From Moraxellaceae bacterium (lineage in GTDB: Bacteria; Pseudomonadota; Gammaproteobacteria; Pseudomonadales; Moraxellaceae): a stretch of 64,000 nucleotides of DNA. The notes beneath the pieces are model-generated. The model made no database searches. It saw nothing but the letters and a program-made list of their open reading frames with translations, and had not been told where the DNA came from. The stretch covers positions 1-64,000 of the forward strand of contig JAUSND010000019.1 in assembly GCA_030646295.1 (NCBI GenBank), in the 5' to 3' direction. Positions 49,494 to 58,319 of this stretch are shown here, one piece after another. Both the position numbers and the translations under genes were made by a program. The first letter of the stretch is position 1, and every line of letters starts with the position of its first letter.

Positions 49494-51272
49494 TCAGTCA
49501 TCCTGTTTTTTTGCTGCCGCCAGCGCATCGCTTTCAAACAGACTCTCAAGTTCATCCATGGACTGCCGGGTGGTTTCTATCAGGCGGGCCTCGTCCTGAT
49601 AAATCGCATGCTGGCGCTTGATTAGCGCTTCGTCATATTCCTGAAAGCGGGCAACACCCTGGGCGGCTTTCTCCTCCGGCATGCCAAGCCCGGTGAGAAC
49701 CTTTTCTGCCAGGGACAGGCTGGAGAGATAGGTCTCGCGATTGATGACTTTCACGCCAACGTCCATGAGGCGGTAGGCATGGGCACGATCACGGGCGCGT
49801 GCATAGATCGCGATATGGGGAAAGTGATGGTGTACCGACTGGGCGGTGCGGACCGAGTCCTCAATATTGTCTATGGCCAGTACAAATATCTTTGCCTTGC
49901 CGGTGCCGGCCGAACGCAGCAGTTCGATGTTGGCCGGGTTGCCGTAATACACCCGGTTGCCAAAGCGCCGCACAAAATCGACTTGCCGGACGTCGGCCTC
50001 GAGTGCGGTGAACGGGATGTGATGCATGCGCAGCACACGCGCCACGATCTGCCCGAAGCGGCCGAATCCCGCGATGATGACCTGGCTGTCATGTTCGGGG
50101 ACCTCGTCAAAACTGCGGGTTTCGCCGGGCCGCAGGCGCGGCTCGATGAATTTTTCCAGCAGCATGAACGCCAGTGGGGTCAGTGCCATGGTGAGCGTGA
50201 CCACAAGGATCAGCCGCTCGGCCATGTCGACAGCCAGCAAATTGCCTGCCACTGCCGCAGTGAACAGCACAAACGCAAACTCTCCCCCCTGTGCCAGTGA
50301 CACACCCAGATGCACATTGCAGTGCAGGTCGGCGCCACTGATGCGGCCGATAAGCGCCAGCAGCAGGAACTTGGCCAGCATCAGCAGCAGGGCAAGGCCC
50401 AGAATGGAGGCCGGTTCGTCAATCAGTAACTGAATGTCGGCGGTCATGCCGACGGCAATAAAGAACAGGCCCAGCAGCAAACCCTTGAAGGGTTGCAGGT
50501 TGGCCTCCAGTTCGTGGCGGTATTCGCTGTCGGCCAGCAGTACCCCGGCGGCAAACGCGCCCATGGCCATCGAGATGCCGAGCAGCTCGGTGAGGATGGC
50601 CGCCCCGATGACAATGAAGAGCGCAGCCGCCGTAAACATTTCACGCGCCCCGGCCCCGGCGATAAAGCGGAATGCCGGGCGGACCAGGGTGCGACTGGAG
50701 ACCACAAAAACGGCGGCAACCAGCAGCAGTTTGCCAAGATCGGTCCAGCCAATGTCGGGGTTCTGGCCGGCCAGCAAGGGAATGGCGGCCAGCAATGGCA
50801 CCACGGCCAGATCCTGGAAGAGCAGGATGGCAAAGGCCTTGCGTCCGTATTGCGAGGTGAGCTGGTTTTTCTCGCTGAGCAGTTGCAGCACAAATGCGGT
50901 GGACGACATGGCCAGTCCAAAGCCGACAATAAAGCTGACCGGGGTGCTGGCTCCCCACCAGATTCCGGCGCCCATGAACAGCAGTCCGGTGAGCAATACC
51001 TGTAGCCCACCCAGCCCAAACACGGAGTGACGCAAGACCCAGAGTCGGGAGGGCTCCAGTTCAAGACCGATCAGGAACAGCAGCATGACCACGCCGAACT
51101 CGGCAAATTCCAGTACGTGGTGCGTGTCGCTGATCATGCCCATGGCATGGGGACCGAGCACGATGCCGGTGGCGAGATAGCCGATGACCGAGGCCAGCCC
51201 GAAACGCTTCAGCAAGGGCACCATGAGCAGGGCGGCGCCAAGAAATATCACGGTGGTTTGCAGCAGTTTCAT
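49494..51272 (-). CDS. Kef-type K+/H+ antiporter (CPA2 family) with TrkA-N domain
   Basis: Predicted inner-membrane potassium/proton antiporter. The ATG at 51272 gives [19 protein letters not shown] and 592 residues. An N-terminal Na+/H+-exchanger domain with about 12 helices ([40 protein letters not shown]) is followed by a Rossmann-type TrkA-N domain from about residue 395 ([17 protein letters not shown]). The layout matches KefB/KefC; glutathione gating is not proven. The gene is divergent from cysK with 90 bases between. Confidence 0.9.
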   Translation of the reverse strand: MKLLQTTVIFLGAALLMVPLLKRFGLASVIGYLATGIVLGPHAMGMISDTHHVLEFAEFGVVMLLFLIGLELEPSRLWVLRHSVFGLGGLQVLLTGLLFMGAGIWWGASTPVSFIVGFGLAMSSTAFVLQLLSEKNQLTSQYGRKAFAILLFQDLAVVPLLAAIPLLAGQNPDIGWTDLGKLLLVAAVFVVSSRTLVRPAFRFIAGAGAREMFTAAALFIVIGAAILTELLGISMAMGAFAAGVLLADSEYRHELEANLQPFKGLLLGLFFIAVGMTADIQLLIDEPASILGLALLLMLAKFLLLALIGRISGADLHCNVHLGVSLAQGGEFAFVLFTAAVAGNLLAVDMAERLILVVTLTMALTPLAFMLLEKFIEPRLRPGETRSFDEVPEHDSQVIIAGFGRFGQIVARVLRMHHIPFTALEADVRQVDFVRRFGNRVYYGNPANIELLRSAGTGKAKIFVLAIDNIEDSVRTAQSVHHHFPHIAIYARARDRAHAYRLMDVGVKVINRETYLSSLSLAEKVLTGLGMPEEKAAQGVARFQEYDEALIKRQHAIYQDEARLIETTRQSMDELESLFESDALAAAKKQDD

Positions 51273-51362
51273 GCACGTTCCTGTGGCGGGTGTTTGCAGA
51301 CGGTTGCATCGTTCCGGCAAAGGATTGATAGTCACATCCCTGTTTGCCAAGGGAGCATGAGC

Positions 51363-52337
51363 ATGGCCCGTCTTTATGATGATAATTCACTCTCGATCGG
51401 AAATACGCCTCTTGTACGGCTTAATCGTGTTGCGGGCAGCAATGCCCGGGTTTACGCCAAGATCGAGGGCCGTAATCCAGCCTATTCTGTGAAGTGCCGC
51501 ATTGGCGCTGCCATGGTGCAGGATGCCGAACAGCGTGGCGTACTCAAGCCCGGCATGACGATTGTCGAGCCTACTTCCGGTAATACCGGGATTGCCCTGG
51601 CGTTTGTGGCGGCCGCCAAAGGCTACGCCATTACCCTGACCATGCCGGCCTCGATGTCGCTGGAGCGGCGCAAGGTGCTGAAGGCGCTGGGGGCAACCCT
51701 GGTGCTGACCGATCCGGCCAGGGGCATGAAGGGCGCCATTGAAAAGGCAGAGGAAATTGTTGCCAGCGATCCGGCGCGTCATTTCCTGCCGCAACAGTTC
51801 GAAAATCCGGCCAATCCCGCCATTCACGAGGCAACGACCGGTCCCGAAATCTGGAATGACACCGACGGCGGTGTTGATGTGTTCGTGGCGGGGGTTGGTA
51901 CCGGCGGCACGCTGACCGGAGTCTCGCGCTACATCAAGAAAACGCAGGGCAAGGCCATCCAGACCATTGCGGTCGAGCCGATAGCCTCGCCCCTGATCAC
52001 GCAGTCACTGAAAGGCGAGACGCTGGCCCCGACCCCGCACAAGATCCAGGGGATTGGCGCCAACTTTGTGCCGAAGAATCTGGACCTGTCGCTGGTGGAT
52101 GCGGTGGAGACGGTCAGCAACGAGGATGCCATTGAGTTTGCGCGGCGCCTGATGCGTGAAGAAGGCATCCTTGCTGGCATTTCCTGCGGAGCGGCGGCTT
52201 GTGCCGCAGCCCGGGTGGCAGCCCGCCCCGAAAATGCGGGCAAGCTTATTGTAGTGGTGCTGCCGGACTCCGGTGAGCGTTATCTCTCAACGGCCCTGTT
52301 TGACGGGCTCTTTACCGAGCAGGAACTGGTGCAGTGA
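51363..52337 (+). CDS. cysK: Cysteine synthase A (O-acetylserine sulfhydrylase)
   Basis: PLP enzyme that forms cysteine from O-acetylserine and sulfide. It has 324 residues from ATG 51363, chosen because AAGGGAG (51349-51355) is spaced 7 bases from it; ATG 51357 is too close. The PLP Lys lies in [11 protein letters not shown], the form that marks CysK (CysM has KDR). [12 protein letters not shown] and [12 protein letters not shown] are intact. The open frame continues upstream to 51027, but that part has no family similarity. It overlaps the MAPEG gene by 4 bases. Confidence 0.96.
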   Translation: MARLYDDNSLSIGNTPLVRLNRVAGSNARVYAKIEGRNPAYSVKCRIGAAMVQDAEQRGVLKPGMTIVEPTSGNTGIALAFVAAAKGYAITLTMPASMSLERRKVLKALGATLVLTDPARGMKGAIEKAEEIVASDPARHFLPQQFENPANPAIHEATTGPEIWNDTDGGVDVFVAGVGTGGTLTGVSRYIKKTQGKAIQTIAVEPIASPLITQSLKGETLAPTPHKIQGIGANFVPKNLDLSLVDAVETVSNEDAIEFARRLMREEGILAGISCGAAACAAARVAARPENAGKLIVVVLPDSGERYLSTALFDGLFTEQELVQ

Positions 52338-52714
52338 CGGTTGCCTACTGGTGTGTGCTGGCCGCCATTCTCCTGCCCTATGTCTGGACCGGTGTGGCCA
52401 AGTTTGGCTCCCGGTATCGGCCGCGCGACAATCATGCGCCGCGCGAGTTTCTGGAGAATCTGGAGGGGCCAGCCAAAAGGGCGCATTGGGCCCAGCTCAA
52501 TACCTTCGAATCCATTCCGGGCTTCATGGCGGCGGTCATCATTGCTCATCTGGCTGCGGCGCCGCAGGTGGCGATCGACGCCATCGCCGTGACCTATATC
52601 GGCCTGCGCCTGCTGTACGGGGTTTTCTACATAAACGACAAGGCCGCCATGCGCTCTCTGGTATGGGCCGGTGGTGTCGCCTGCATTGTGGCCCTGTTTG
52701 TCGTTTCGGCCTGA
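52334..52714 (+). CDS. MAPEG-family membrane protein
   Basis: Small four-helix membrane protein related to microsomal glutathione transferases. It has 126 residues from GTG 52334, whose TG overlaps the cysK stop. The family motif ([21 protein letters not shown], then [22 protein letters not shown]) is recognisable; the RAxxAxxN/E-type glutathione-site pattern appears as [13 protein letters not shown]. The cysK neighbourhood suggests a sulfur or thiol role (inference). Confidence 0.8.
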   Translation: MTVAYWCVLAAILLPYVWTGVAKFGSRYRPRDNHAPREFLENLEGPAKRAHWAQLNTFESIPGFMAAVIIAHLAAAPQVAIDAIAVTYIGLRLLYGVFYINDKAAMRSLVWAGGVACIVALFVVSA

Positions 52715-52722
52715 GCGGGCAC

Positions 52723-52750
52723 TGGGCAACTCCCTGCGGGGCGCTATAAT
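52723..52750 (+). promoter_or_regulatory. Promoter of ppa
   Basis: A consensus TATAAT (52745-52750) is followed immediately by GCGCC. TGGGCA (52723-52728, 16-bp spacer) is a weak -35. It lies 37 bases before the ppa start codon. Confidence 0.6.
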
Positions 52751-52786
52751 GCGCCCCGTCTTTTCCTCCCTATCCGAGAGCCAGCC

Positions 52787-53311
52787 ATGAGCTACAAGAA
52801 TGTCCCGATCGGCAAGGATGTGCCGAACGATATCTACGTGATCATCGAAATCCCGGCCAATGCCGCGCCCATCAAGTACGAAATCGACAAGGACTCCGAT
52901 GCACTGTTTGTGGACCGTTTCATCGGAACCGGCATGTCCTACCCGGTCAACTATGGCTACATCCCGCATACCCTGTCCGAAGATGGCGACCCCCTGGATG
53001 TGCTGGTGGTGACCCCGTTCCCGGTCGAGCCGGGTTGTGTCATCCGTGCCCGCGTGGTTGGCAAGCTGAACATGGAAGACGAAGCCGGTATCGACACCAA
53101 GCTCATTGCCGTGCCGCACGACAAGCTCACGCCGCTCTACAAGAACGTGAAGGAATACACGGATCTGCCCGAGCTGCTGCTGGCGCAGATCAAGCACTTT
53201 TTCGAGAACTACAAGGCACTTGAGCCGGGCAAGTGGGTCAAGCTCACGGGCTGGGAAGGCGCTGAGGCTGCCAAGGCGGATATCCTCAAGGCGATTGAAG
53301 CCGCCAAGTAA
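52787..53311 (+). CDS. ppa: Inorganic pyrophosphatase (family I)
   Basis: Hydrolyses pyrophosphate released in biosynthesis. It has 174 residues (E. coli 176 with Met). The active-site acidic motif [10 protein letters not shown] (D-x-D-P-x-D) is intact, and the N-terminal [20 protein letters not shown] is typical. It is cytoplasmic and Mg2+-dependent. It has its own consensus -10. Confidence 0.97.
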   Translation: MSYKNVPIGKDVPNDIYVIIEIPANAAPIKYEIDKDSDALFVDRFIGTGMSYPVNYGYIPHTLSEDGDPLDVLVVTPFPVEPGCVIRARVVGKLNMEDEAGIDTKLIAVPHDKLTPLYKNVKEYTDLPELLLAQIKHFFENYKALEPGKWVKLTGWEGAEAAKADILKAIEAAK

Positions 53312-53329
53312 GACTGTCCTGATGCTCTC

Positions 53330-53357
53330 CATGAGGCCCGCAATTGCGGGCCTCATG
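53330..53357. terminator. Perfect 28-base palindrome behind ppa
   Basis: CATGAGGCCCGCAA is followed directly by its reverse complement. The T-run is poor (GCGTTTC), so termination would be weak; it lies 18 bases after the ppa stop codon. Confidence 0.55.
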
Positions 53358-53545
53358 CGTTTCAGGGGGCGTTTTGCGGCGCGGCTACACTTTGTCGGAC
53401 AGTGATGTATTTGCGATCAATATTGTCCGGTTGTCTGACTATTTTGATGTGGTGATTCCTTGCCGTTTCTATAATTCACCCTGTTGGTCCGAGCCTCCGC
53501 TTTCCGGACCGAAAAGAACGGGTTTGAATTTTCAAGGAGTAAGTC

Positions 53546-53923
53546 ATGGGTGAATTGAAGCAGGTTTCCGAGCAGCAGCAGGGTCTGGTCGAGCGCGTAA
53601 AGAGCCTCGGCGAGCAGGTGTATCTGGCCAACCTCGGTCTGGTTGCCAAGGCTGAAGAAGAAGGCAAGAAGCAGTATGAGCGTCTGATTGCCGTGGGCAC
53701 TGAAGCCCGTGCCGAAAAGGCTGCCGAGACCCCGAAGCCCCTTCTGGTGGTGGCTGGTCTGGTGCAGGTGCTGATTGATGAAGCCGACAAGCTGACTGCC
53801 GAACACATCAAGCAGCAGGTTGAGTCCGTGAAGCTGAAGCTGACGGGCCTCAAGGTCGTGGAAGAAAGCCAGAAGCTGTTTGGCGAGCTGGTTGCTGCCG
53901 GCGAGAAGCGCAAGGCAGCCTGA
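53546..53923 (+). CDS. Phasin-family (PHA granule-associated) protein
   Basis: Amphipathic helical protein of the type that coats polyhydroxyalkanoate granules. It has 125 residues, nearly all predicted helix with heptad-like spacing (GLVERVKSLGEQVYLANLGLVAKAEEEGKKQYERLI). It lacks the long Ala/Lys/Pro DNA-binding tail of PhaF and so is PhaI-like. TATAAT at 53470-53475 is a likely -10. No PHA synthase or depolymerase gene is in the window. Confidence 0.75.
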   Translation: MGELKQVSEQQQGLVERVKSLGEQVYLANLGLVAKAEEEGKKQYERLIAVGTEARAEKAAETPKPLLVVAGLVQVLIDEADKLTAEHIKQQVESVKLKLTGLKVVEESQKLFGELVAAGEKRKAA

Positions 53924-53993
53924 ATCTGGCTGTAGCAGTAGAAGTTGATGGTGCTGAACTGTTTTAACGTTTTGGTGTTGTGGTAACCCTCTT

Positions 53994-54029
53994 GGGGATG
54001 GCGTCCTTTTTAGCCATCCCCTTTTTTTT
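53994..54029 (+). terminator. Intrinsic terminator of the phasin gene
   Basis: A 9-bp stem GGGGATGGC with its complement, a 10-base loop and eight T. Confidence 0.92.
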
Positions 54030-54043
54030 GCCTGCGCTTTTCC

Positions 54044-54703
54044 TTAGCGGAACTGCTTCAGGTAGTCATTGAAGGCCTGTGTGGCCTTGTCGTTCTTGCC
54101 CGGTATTGCAAGTCCGCGCTGTACGGCGGGACGCTCCCCGATGGCGGACAACCAGCGCTCAACTGCCGGCAAGCCCTCCAGGCCGACCCCTGCCCATTTA
54201 TGGATTCTGACCCAGGGGTAGGTGGCCATGTCGGCAATCGAGTAGTCGCCAGCCAGGTAGTCGGTCCGGCTCAGTTGTGTCTCCAGTACTTCGTAGAGGC
54301 GGCGCGTCTCGTTCTGGTAGCGCTCGATGGCGAAGGGGATCTTTTCCGGGGCATAACGGAAAAACACGTGTGCCTGTCCCTGCATGGGGCCAAGGCCCCC
54401 CATCTGGAACAGCAGCCACTGCAGTGTGCGTGACCGGGCCTTTCCTTCGGTTGGCAGGAACCGGCCTGTTTTCTCGGCAAGGTAGATCATGATGGCGCCG
54501 GACTCGAATACCGGGAAGTCGCCATTGTCATGGTCCACGATGGCGGGGATGCGCCCGTTGGGGTTGATGGCCAGGTACCAGTCGGCTTTTTGCTCGAGTG
54601 CCAGCAGGTTGACCGGGTGCACCCGGTAGGGCAGGCCAAGCTCTTCCAGCAGGATCGAGATCTTGTGCCCGTTGGGCGTGGCGGCAGTAAACAGCGTGAT
54701 CAT
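54044..54703 (-). CDS. Glutathione S-transferase family protein (YfcG/YghU-like)
   Basis: Cytosolic thioredoxin-fold enzyme using glutathione, possibly a disulfide reductase. The ATG at 54703 gives [19 protein letters not shown] and 219 residues. The N-terminal domain carries TPNGHKI (the residues used by Nu-class GSTs), a cis-Pro in GRIPAIVD, and [11 protein letters not shown]. The C-terminal helical domain is typical. The frame extends to 54802 without a supported start. Confidence 0.88.
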   Translation of the reverse strand: MITLFTAATPNGHKISILLEELGLPYRVHPVNLLALEQKADWYLAINPNGRIPAIVDHDNGDFPVFESGAIMIYLAEKTGRFLPTEGKARSRTLQWLLFQMGGLGPMQGQAHVFFRYAPEKIPFAIERYQNETRRLYEVLETQLSRTDYLAGDYSIADMATYPWVRIHKWAGVGLEGLPAVERWLSAIGERPAVQRGLAIPGKNDKATQAFNDYLKQFR

Positions 54704-54819
54704 GTCGGCATGTCTCTGGCTTCTGGTCGGGGACGGTACCTGCAGGCCCCCGGGTTGGCGAGGGACGGCAGGCCTTGTCGACGGGCGGTCTCCCGTCTCC
54801 ACAAAAAGATACGTATTGT

Positions 54820-54835
54820 GGCATTCAGGAATGCC
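54820..54835. promoter_or_regulatory. Perfect 16-base dyad GGCATTC-AG-GAATGCC in a divergent gap
   Basis: Perfect 7-bp arms lie in the 273-base gap between the divergent GST and first binding-protein gene, in an AT-rich part. Its position fits an operator, but no regulator gene is adjacent. Confidence 0.35.
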
Positions 54836-54976
54836 CTATTTTGCCGGTATTGAGTTTAGAATGATCCGGTATGTATGTGTGCATTGCCCAATAAAGAGGC
54901 GTTCCCGGTTGGTCCGGATGGGCGCCCGATAATACTTAAACAAAAAAATCGATCACAACATAAACAGGGAGTGATC

Positions 54977-55990
54977 ATGAATCGTCTTTTTGACCGTCAT
55001 CGCCTGATCCGGGTTCTGGCCTGCATTGCCATGCTGTCGCCGGTCGTTGCCGGGGCGCAGACCATCTGTGTCTGGGACCCGATGGGAGCCCAGGGCGATG
55101 GCTACAACACAATGAAAGACTATGTGATTGCTGCCAAGGGGTGGGGGGCAAACGTCAACATCACGCTCAGGCCATACACGGACGAGCGTGTGGCCACGGA
55201 AGACTTCAAGGCAGGCCAGTGCGACGCGGCGCTGATCACGGGCCTGCGTGCCCGCCAGTTCAACCAGTTTGTGGGCTCCATCGACTCGGTTGGCTCGATT
55301 CCCAGCTACACGCACATGCGTGATGTGGTGGATCTGCTGGCTAATCCGAAGCTTGCACCCAACATGATCAGCGGTCCTTACGAAATAGCCGGCGCGGTGC
55401 CGATCGGTGCGGGATATTTCTTTGTGAATGACCGCAGCATCAATACTCTGGCCAAGGCTGCCGGCAAAAAAATTGCCGTGTTTGACTGGGACAAGTCCCA
55501 GGCTGAAATGGTGAAGATGGTGGGGGCCCAGCCGGTATCGGCAGATATCACCACGTTCGGTGGCAAGTTCAACAATAACCAGGTCGACATCATTGTTGCG
55601 CCCATCTTTGCCTACAAGCCGATGGAACTCTACAAGGGGCTTGGTACCAAGGGCGGTATTGCACGCTTTCCGGTCATCCAGATCACCTTCCAGCTGGTGC
55701 TGAAGAAGGACAAGTTTCCCGCCGGGTTTGGCCAGAAAAGCCGTGAATATATTGCCAATCAGGTGCCGCGCTTCTTTGGTCTGATCCGCAATACCGAGCG
55801 TGAGGTTGATCCGAAATTCTGGATGCATGTGCCGCTGGCGGATCGCGGCGGTTATGACAAGATCATGCGCGAGCTGCGTATTCATCTCACCAAGGCCGGC
55901 TTTTACGACAAGCGCATGATGACGCTGCTCAAGCGTATTCGTTGCAAGCGCGAGCCTGATGCAGCCGAGTGCACACTCTCGGACGAATAA
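54977..55990 (+). CDS. Putative periplasmic solute-binding protein, paralogue 1
   Basis: Unknown function; resembles type 2 periplasmic binding proteins. The ATG at 54977 gives 337 residues. A signal peptide is clear (MNRLFDRHRLIRVLACIAML, cleavage near AGA-Q at residue 27). Shared blocks with the next two genes include YTDERVATEDFKAGQCD, RARQFNQFVGSIDSVGS and YKGLGTKGG. Four Cys are common to all three (C31, C82, C323, C332 here), which could form two disulfides. There is no lipobox, membrane anchor or adjacent permease. Confidence 0.7.
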   Translation: MNRLFDRHRLIRVLACIAMLSPVVAGAQTICVWDPMGAQGDGYNTMKDYVIAAKGWGANVNITLRPYTDERVATEDFKAGQCDAALITGLRARQFNQFVGSIDSVGSIPSYTHMRDVVDLLANPKLAPNMISGPYEIAGAVPIGAGYFFVNDRSINTLAKAAGKKIAVFDWDKSQAEMVKMVGAQPVSADITTFGGKFNNNQVDIIVAPIFAYKPMELYKGLGTKGGIARFPVIQITFQLVLKKDKFPAGFGQKSREYIANQVPRFFGLIRNTEREVDPKFWMHVPLADRGGYDKIMRELRIHLTKAGFYDKRMMTLLKRIRCKREPDAAECTLSDE

Positions 55991-56094
55991 ATCCTGAATG
56001 ACCTGCGCCAGCCCCTGTTTGTGTCAGGAGGCTGGCGCAGGTTTGTTTGTGCCTGCCATTTTTTGAATGGCGATAGCATGGTGTGGAGTCTTTA

Positions 56095-57105
56095 ATGTCG
56101 TTTTCCTTTGTTCACAAGACCTCGATGGCCGCCGCGCTGGCGGCGCTTTTTTCGGTAACGCCAGTCGTGGCGGCATCACAAAAGATATGTGTCTATGACC
56201 CGGTCGGAACGCAGGGTGAAGCCTTCAACATGATGAAGGATTTCAAGCTGACGGCCGCGAAGTGGGGCGCCGATCTGGAGCTGAAGGCCTATACCGACGA
56301 GCGCGTGGCGGCTGAGGATTTCAAGGCGGGCCAGTGTGACGGTGCCATCATGACCGGTTTGCGCGGGCGCCAGTTCAACCAGTTCACCGGCAGCATCGAC
56401 TCGGTGGGCTCGTTGCCGACCTACAAGCACATGCGGACTGTGGTCGAATTGCTGGCGTCGCCAAAGTCGGCCAACCTGATGATCAATGGTCCTTATGAAG
56501 TGGCGGGTATCGTGCCGCTGGGCGCGGCATACGTATTTGTGAATGACCGCGCCATCAACTCGATTGAAAAGGCGGCCGGCAAGAAAATTGCGGTGCTGGA
56601 GTGGGACAAGTCACAGGCTCGCATGGTGCAGCAGCTGGGTGCACAGCCGGTGGCGTCGGACATCACCAATTTTGCCGGCAAGTTCAATAATGGCCAGGTG
56701 GACATCATTGCGGCACCGGCCGTGGCTTACAAGCCGCTGGAGCTGTACAAGGGGCTGGGTACCAAGGGCGCGGTCTACCGTTTTCCACTGGTACAGATCA
56801 CTGCCAACCTGGTCATTCGGCATGACAGGTTTCCGGCCGGGTTCGGTCAGAAGTGCCGTGAATATATTGCGACGCAGCTTGATCGTGCATTCGACATGAT
56901 CAAGAAGTCGGAGGCAGACATCGAGCAGAAGTTCTGGCTGGATATTTCCGAGCCGGACAAGGTGAATTACACCAAGCTGATGCGGGAAGCACGCCTTCAG
57001 CTGACACGCGAAGGTGTTTATGACAAGCGCACCATGTCGCTGCTGAAGCGGGTTCGCTGCAAGCATGAGCCCGGTGCTGCGGAGTGTGTGCTGAAAGACG
57101 AATAA
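56095..57105 (+). CDS. Putative periplasmic solute-binding protein, paralogue 2
   Basis: Close relative of the preceding gene. The ATG at 56095, six bases after GGAG (56085-56088), gives 336 residues. The signal peptide ends PVVAAS (about residue 26). It shares the DERVAAEDFKAGQCDGAIM, RGRQFNQFTGSIDSVGS and KYYKGLGTKG-type blocks and the same four Cys (KIC, GQC, VRC, AEC), plus one extra Cys in QKCREY. The 104-base gap to paralogue 1 contains an inverted repeat (AGCC...GGCT-like) of uncertain meaning. Confidence 0.7.
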   Translation: MSFSFVHKTSMAAALAALFSVTPVVAASQKICVYDPVGTQGEAFNMMKDFKLTAAKWGADLELKAYTDERVAAEDFKAGQCDGAIMTGLRGRQFNQFTGSIDSVGSLPTYKHMRTVVELLASPKSANLMINGPYEVAGIVPLGAAYVFVNDRAINSIEKAAGKKIAVLEWDKSQARMVQQLGAQPVASDITNFAGKFNNGQVDIIAAPAVAYKPLELYKGLGTKGAVYRFPLVQITANLVIRHDRFPAGFGQKCREYIATQLDRAFDMIKKSEADIEQKFWLDISEPDKVNYTKLMREARLQLTREGVYDKRTMSLLKRVRCKHEPGAAECVLKDE

Positions 57106-57159
57106 CAACGCAGGATTGTCAGGGCAGGGAATAGCCAGCAGTGAATGATTGAGGTTGTG

Positions 57160-58161
57160 ATGGCGAAGTGTTTGCGTCTGTTTCTGCGGGTTGTGCTGGT
57201 TGCTGTCGCTCTGGGTGCTGTGCCTGCGCAGGCGCAGACGGCCTGTATTTTTGACATCATGGGTGCCCAGGGTGATGTGTATGCCATGGCCCGGGATTAT
57301 GCCCTTGAGGTCAGGCGCATGGGCATCAGCCTGAAGCTCAAGCCCTATACGAATGAACGTGTGGCGCTGGAGGATTTCAAGGCGGGCCAGTGTGACGCGG
57401 TCATGATGACCAATCTGCGCGGGCGTCAGCTCAACAAGTTTGTGGGGAGTCTGGATTCTCTGGGTGGGGTGCCCTCTTATGAGGAATTGCGCGCCGTCAT
57501 CGGCTTGCTGATGAGCCCGAAGTCGGCCGCCCGCATGGTGAACGGTCCTTATGAAGTGGTGTCGATCGTCCCTCTTGGTGCGGTCTATCCGGTGGTGAAT
57601 GATCGCCGCATCAATACGCTGGCGAAGGCGGCGGGCAAGCGTATTGCGGCCTTCGACTGGGACCAGACCCAGTCCATCCTGATCAAGCAGATTGGTGCGC
57701 GCCCGGTCTCGGCGGACATCAGCAACTTTGCCGGCAAGTTCAATAATGGCCAGGTGGACATCATTTCTGTGCCGGCCATGGCGGTGCGCCCGCTGGAGTT
57801 GTACAAGGGCATGGGGACCAAGGGTGCAATCGTCAATCTGCCGTTCATGAACATCAACAGCATCATGGTGATTCGCCATGACCGCTTCAATCCGGGGGAT
57901 GGCCAGAAGCTGCGCGATTATTCAAAGTCGATGCTGGACCCGGCCTTTGCGCTGATCAAGCGCAGTGAAGAGGAGATTCCGGCGCATTACTGGTCTCAGG
58001 TTCCCGGCTACGAGGTTGAGGGTTATATGGACATGATGCGGGAGTCGCGCATCCGGTTGGCGCAGGACGGGCATTATGACCAGGACATGCTGCGCTTTCT
58101 GAAGCGGGTGCGCTGCCGCTACAAACCGGCAGAAGCTGAATGCATGCAGGATGATGAGTAG
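57160..58161 (+). CDS. Putative periplasmic solute-binding protein, paralogue 3
   Basis: The third and most divergent tandem copy. The ATG at 57160, with GAGG 5 bases upstream, gives MAKCLRLFLRVVLVAVALG and 333 residues; an in-frame ATG at 57145 is less well placed. The signal peptide ends PAQAQ. The blocks NERVALEDFKAGQCDAVMM and NNGQVDIISVPAMA are kept, as are the four Cys. A terminator follows, so the three genes may form one transcriptional unit. Confidence 0.7.
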   Translation: MAKCLRLFLRVVLVAVALGAVPAQAQTACIFDIMGAQGDVYAMARDYALEVRRMGISLKLKPYTNERVALEDFKAGQCDAVMMTNLRGRQLNKFVGSLDSLGGVPSYEELRAVIGLLMSPKSAARMVNGPYEVVSIVPLGAVYPVVNDRRINTLAKAAGKRIAAFDWDQTQSILIKQIGARPVSADISNFAGKFNNGQVDIISVPAMAVRPLELYKGMGTKGAIVNLPFMNINSIMVIRHDRFNPGDGQKLRDYSKSMLDPAFALIKRSEEEIPAHYWSQVPGYEVEGYMDMMRESRIRLAQDGHYDQDMLRFLKRVRCRYKPAEAECMQDDE

Positions 58162-58181
58162 ACACTGCCAGTGAACGCTCT

Positions 58182-58215
58182 CAAAAAGACCCGGTTATAT
58201 GGCCGGGTCTTTTTG
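58182..58215 (+). terminator. Intrinsic terminator of the binding-protein cluster
   Basis: A 13-bp stem CAAAAAGACCCGG with its complement, an 8-base loop and five T, 21 bases after paralogue 3. Confidence 0.92.
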
Positions 58216-58271
58216 TTTCCGGAGGTGCTAAGCCGGCTGAGGAGTGGTTTCGGGACAAACATGGGCTTCCG

Positions 58272-58285
58272 TTGACCCTTGTCAA
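58272..58285 (+). promoter_or_regulatory. FNR/Anr-type binding site upstream of hemN
   Basis: TTGAC-CCTT-GTCAA is a perfect dyad that fits the FNR/Anr consensus TTGAT-N4-ATCAA closely. It is centred 41.5 bases before the hemN ATG. hemN is a known FNR/Anr target in other gammaproteobacteria. Confidence 0.7.
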
Positions 58286-58319
58286 TGCGTTCTGCCGTGC
58301 CGGCAACTAGCCTTTGCCC

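Noticed and set aside
51027-51362. Upstream extension of cysK by about 110 codons
   Set aside because: It lies antisense to the Kef-type gene; the family N-terminus starts at [13 protein letters not shown] with a proper ribosome site.
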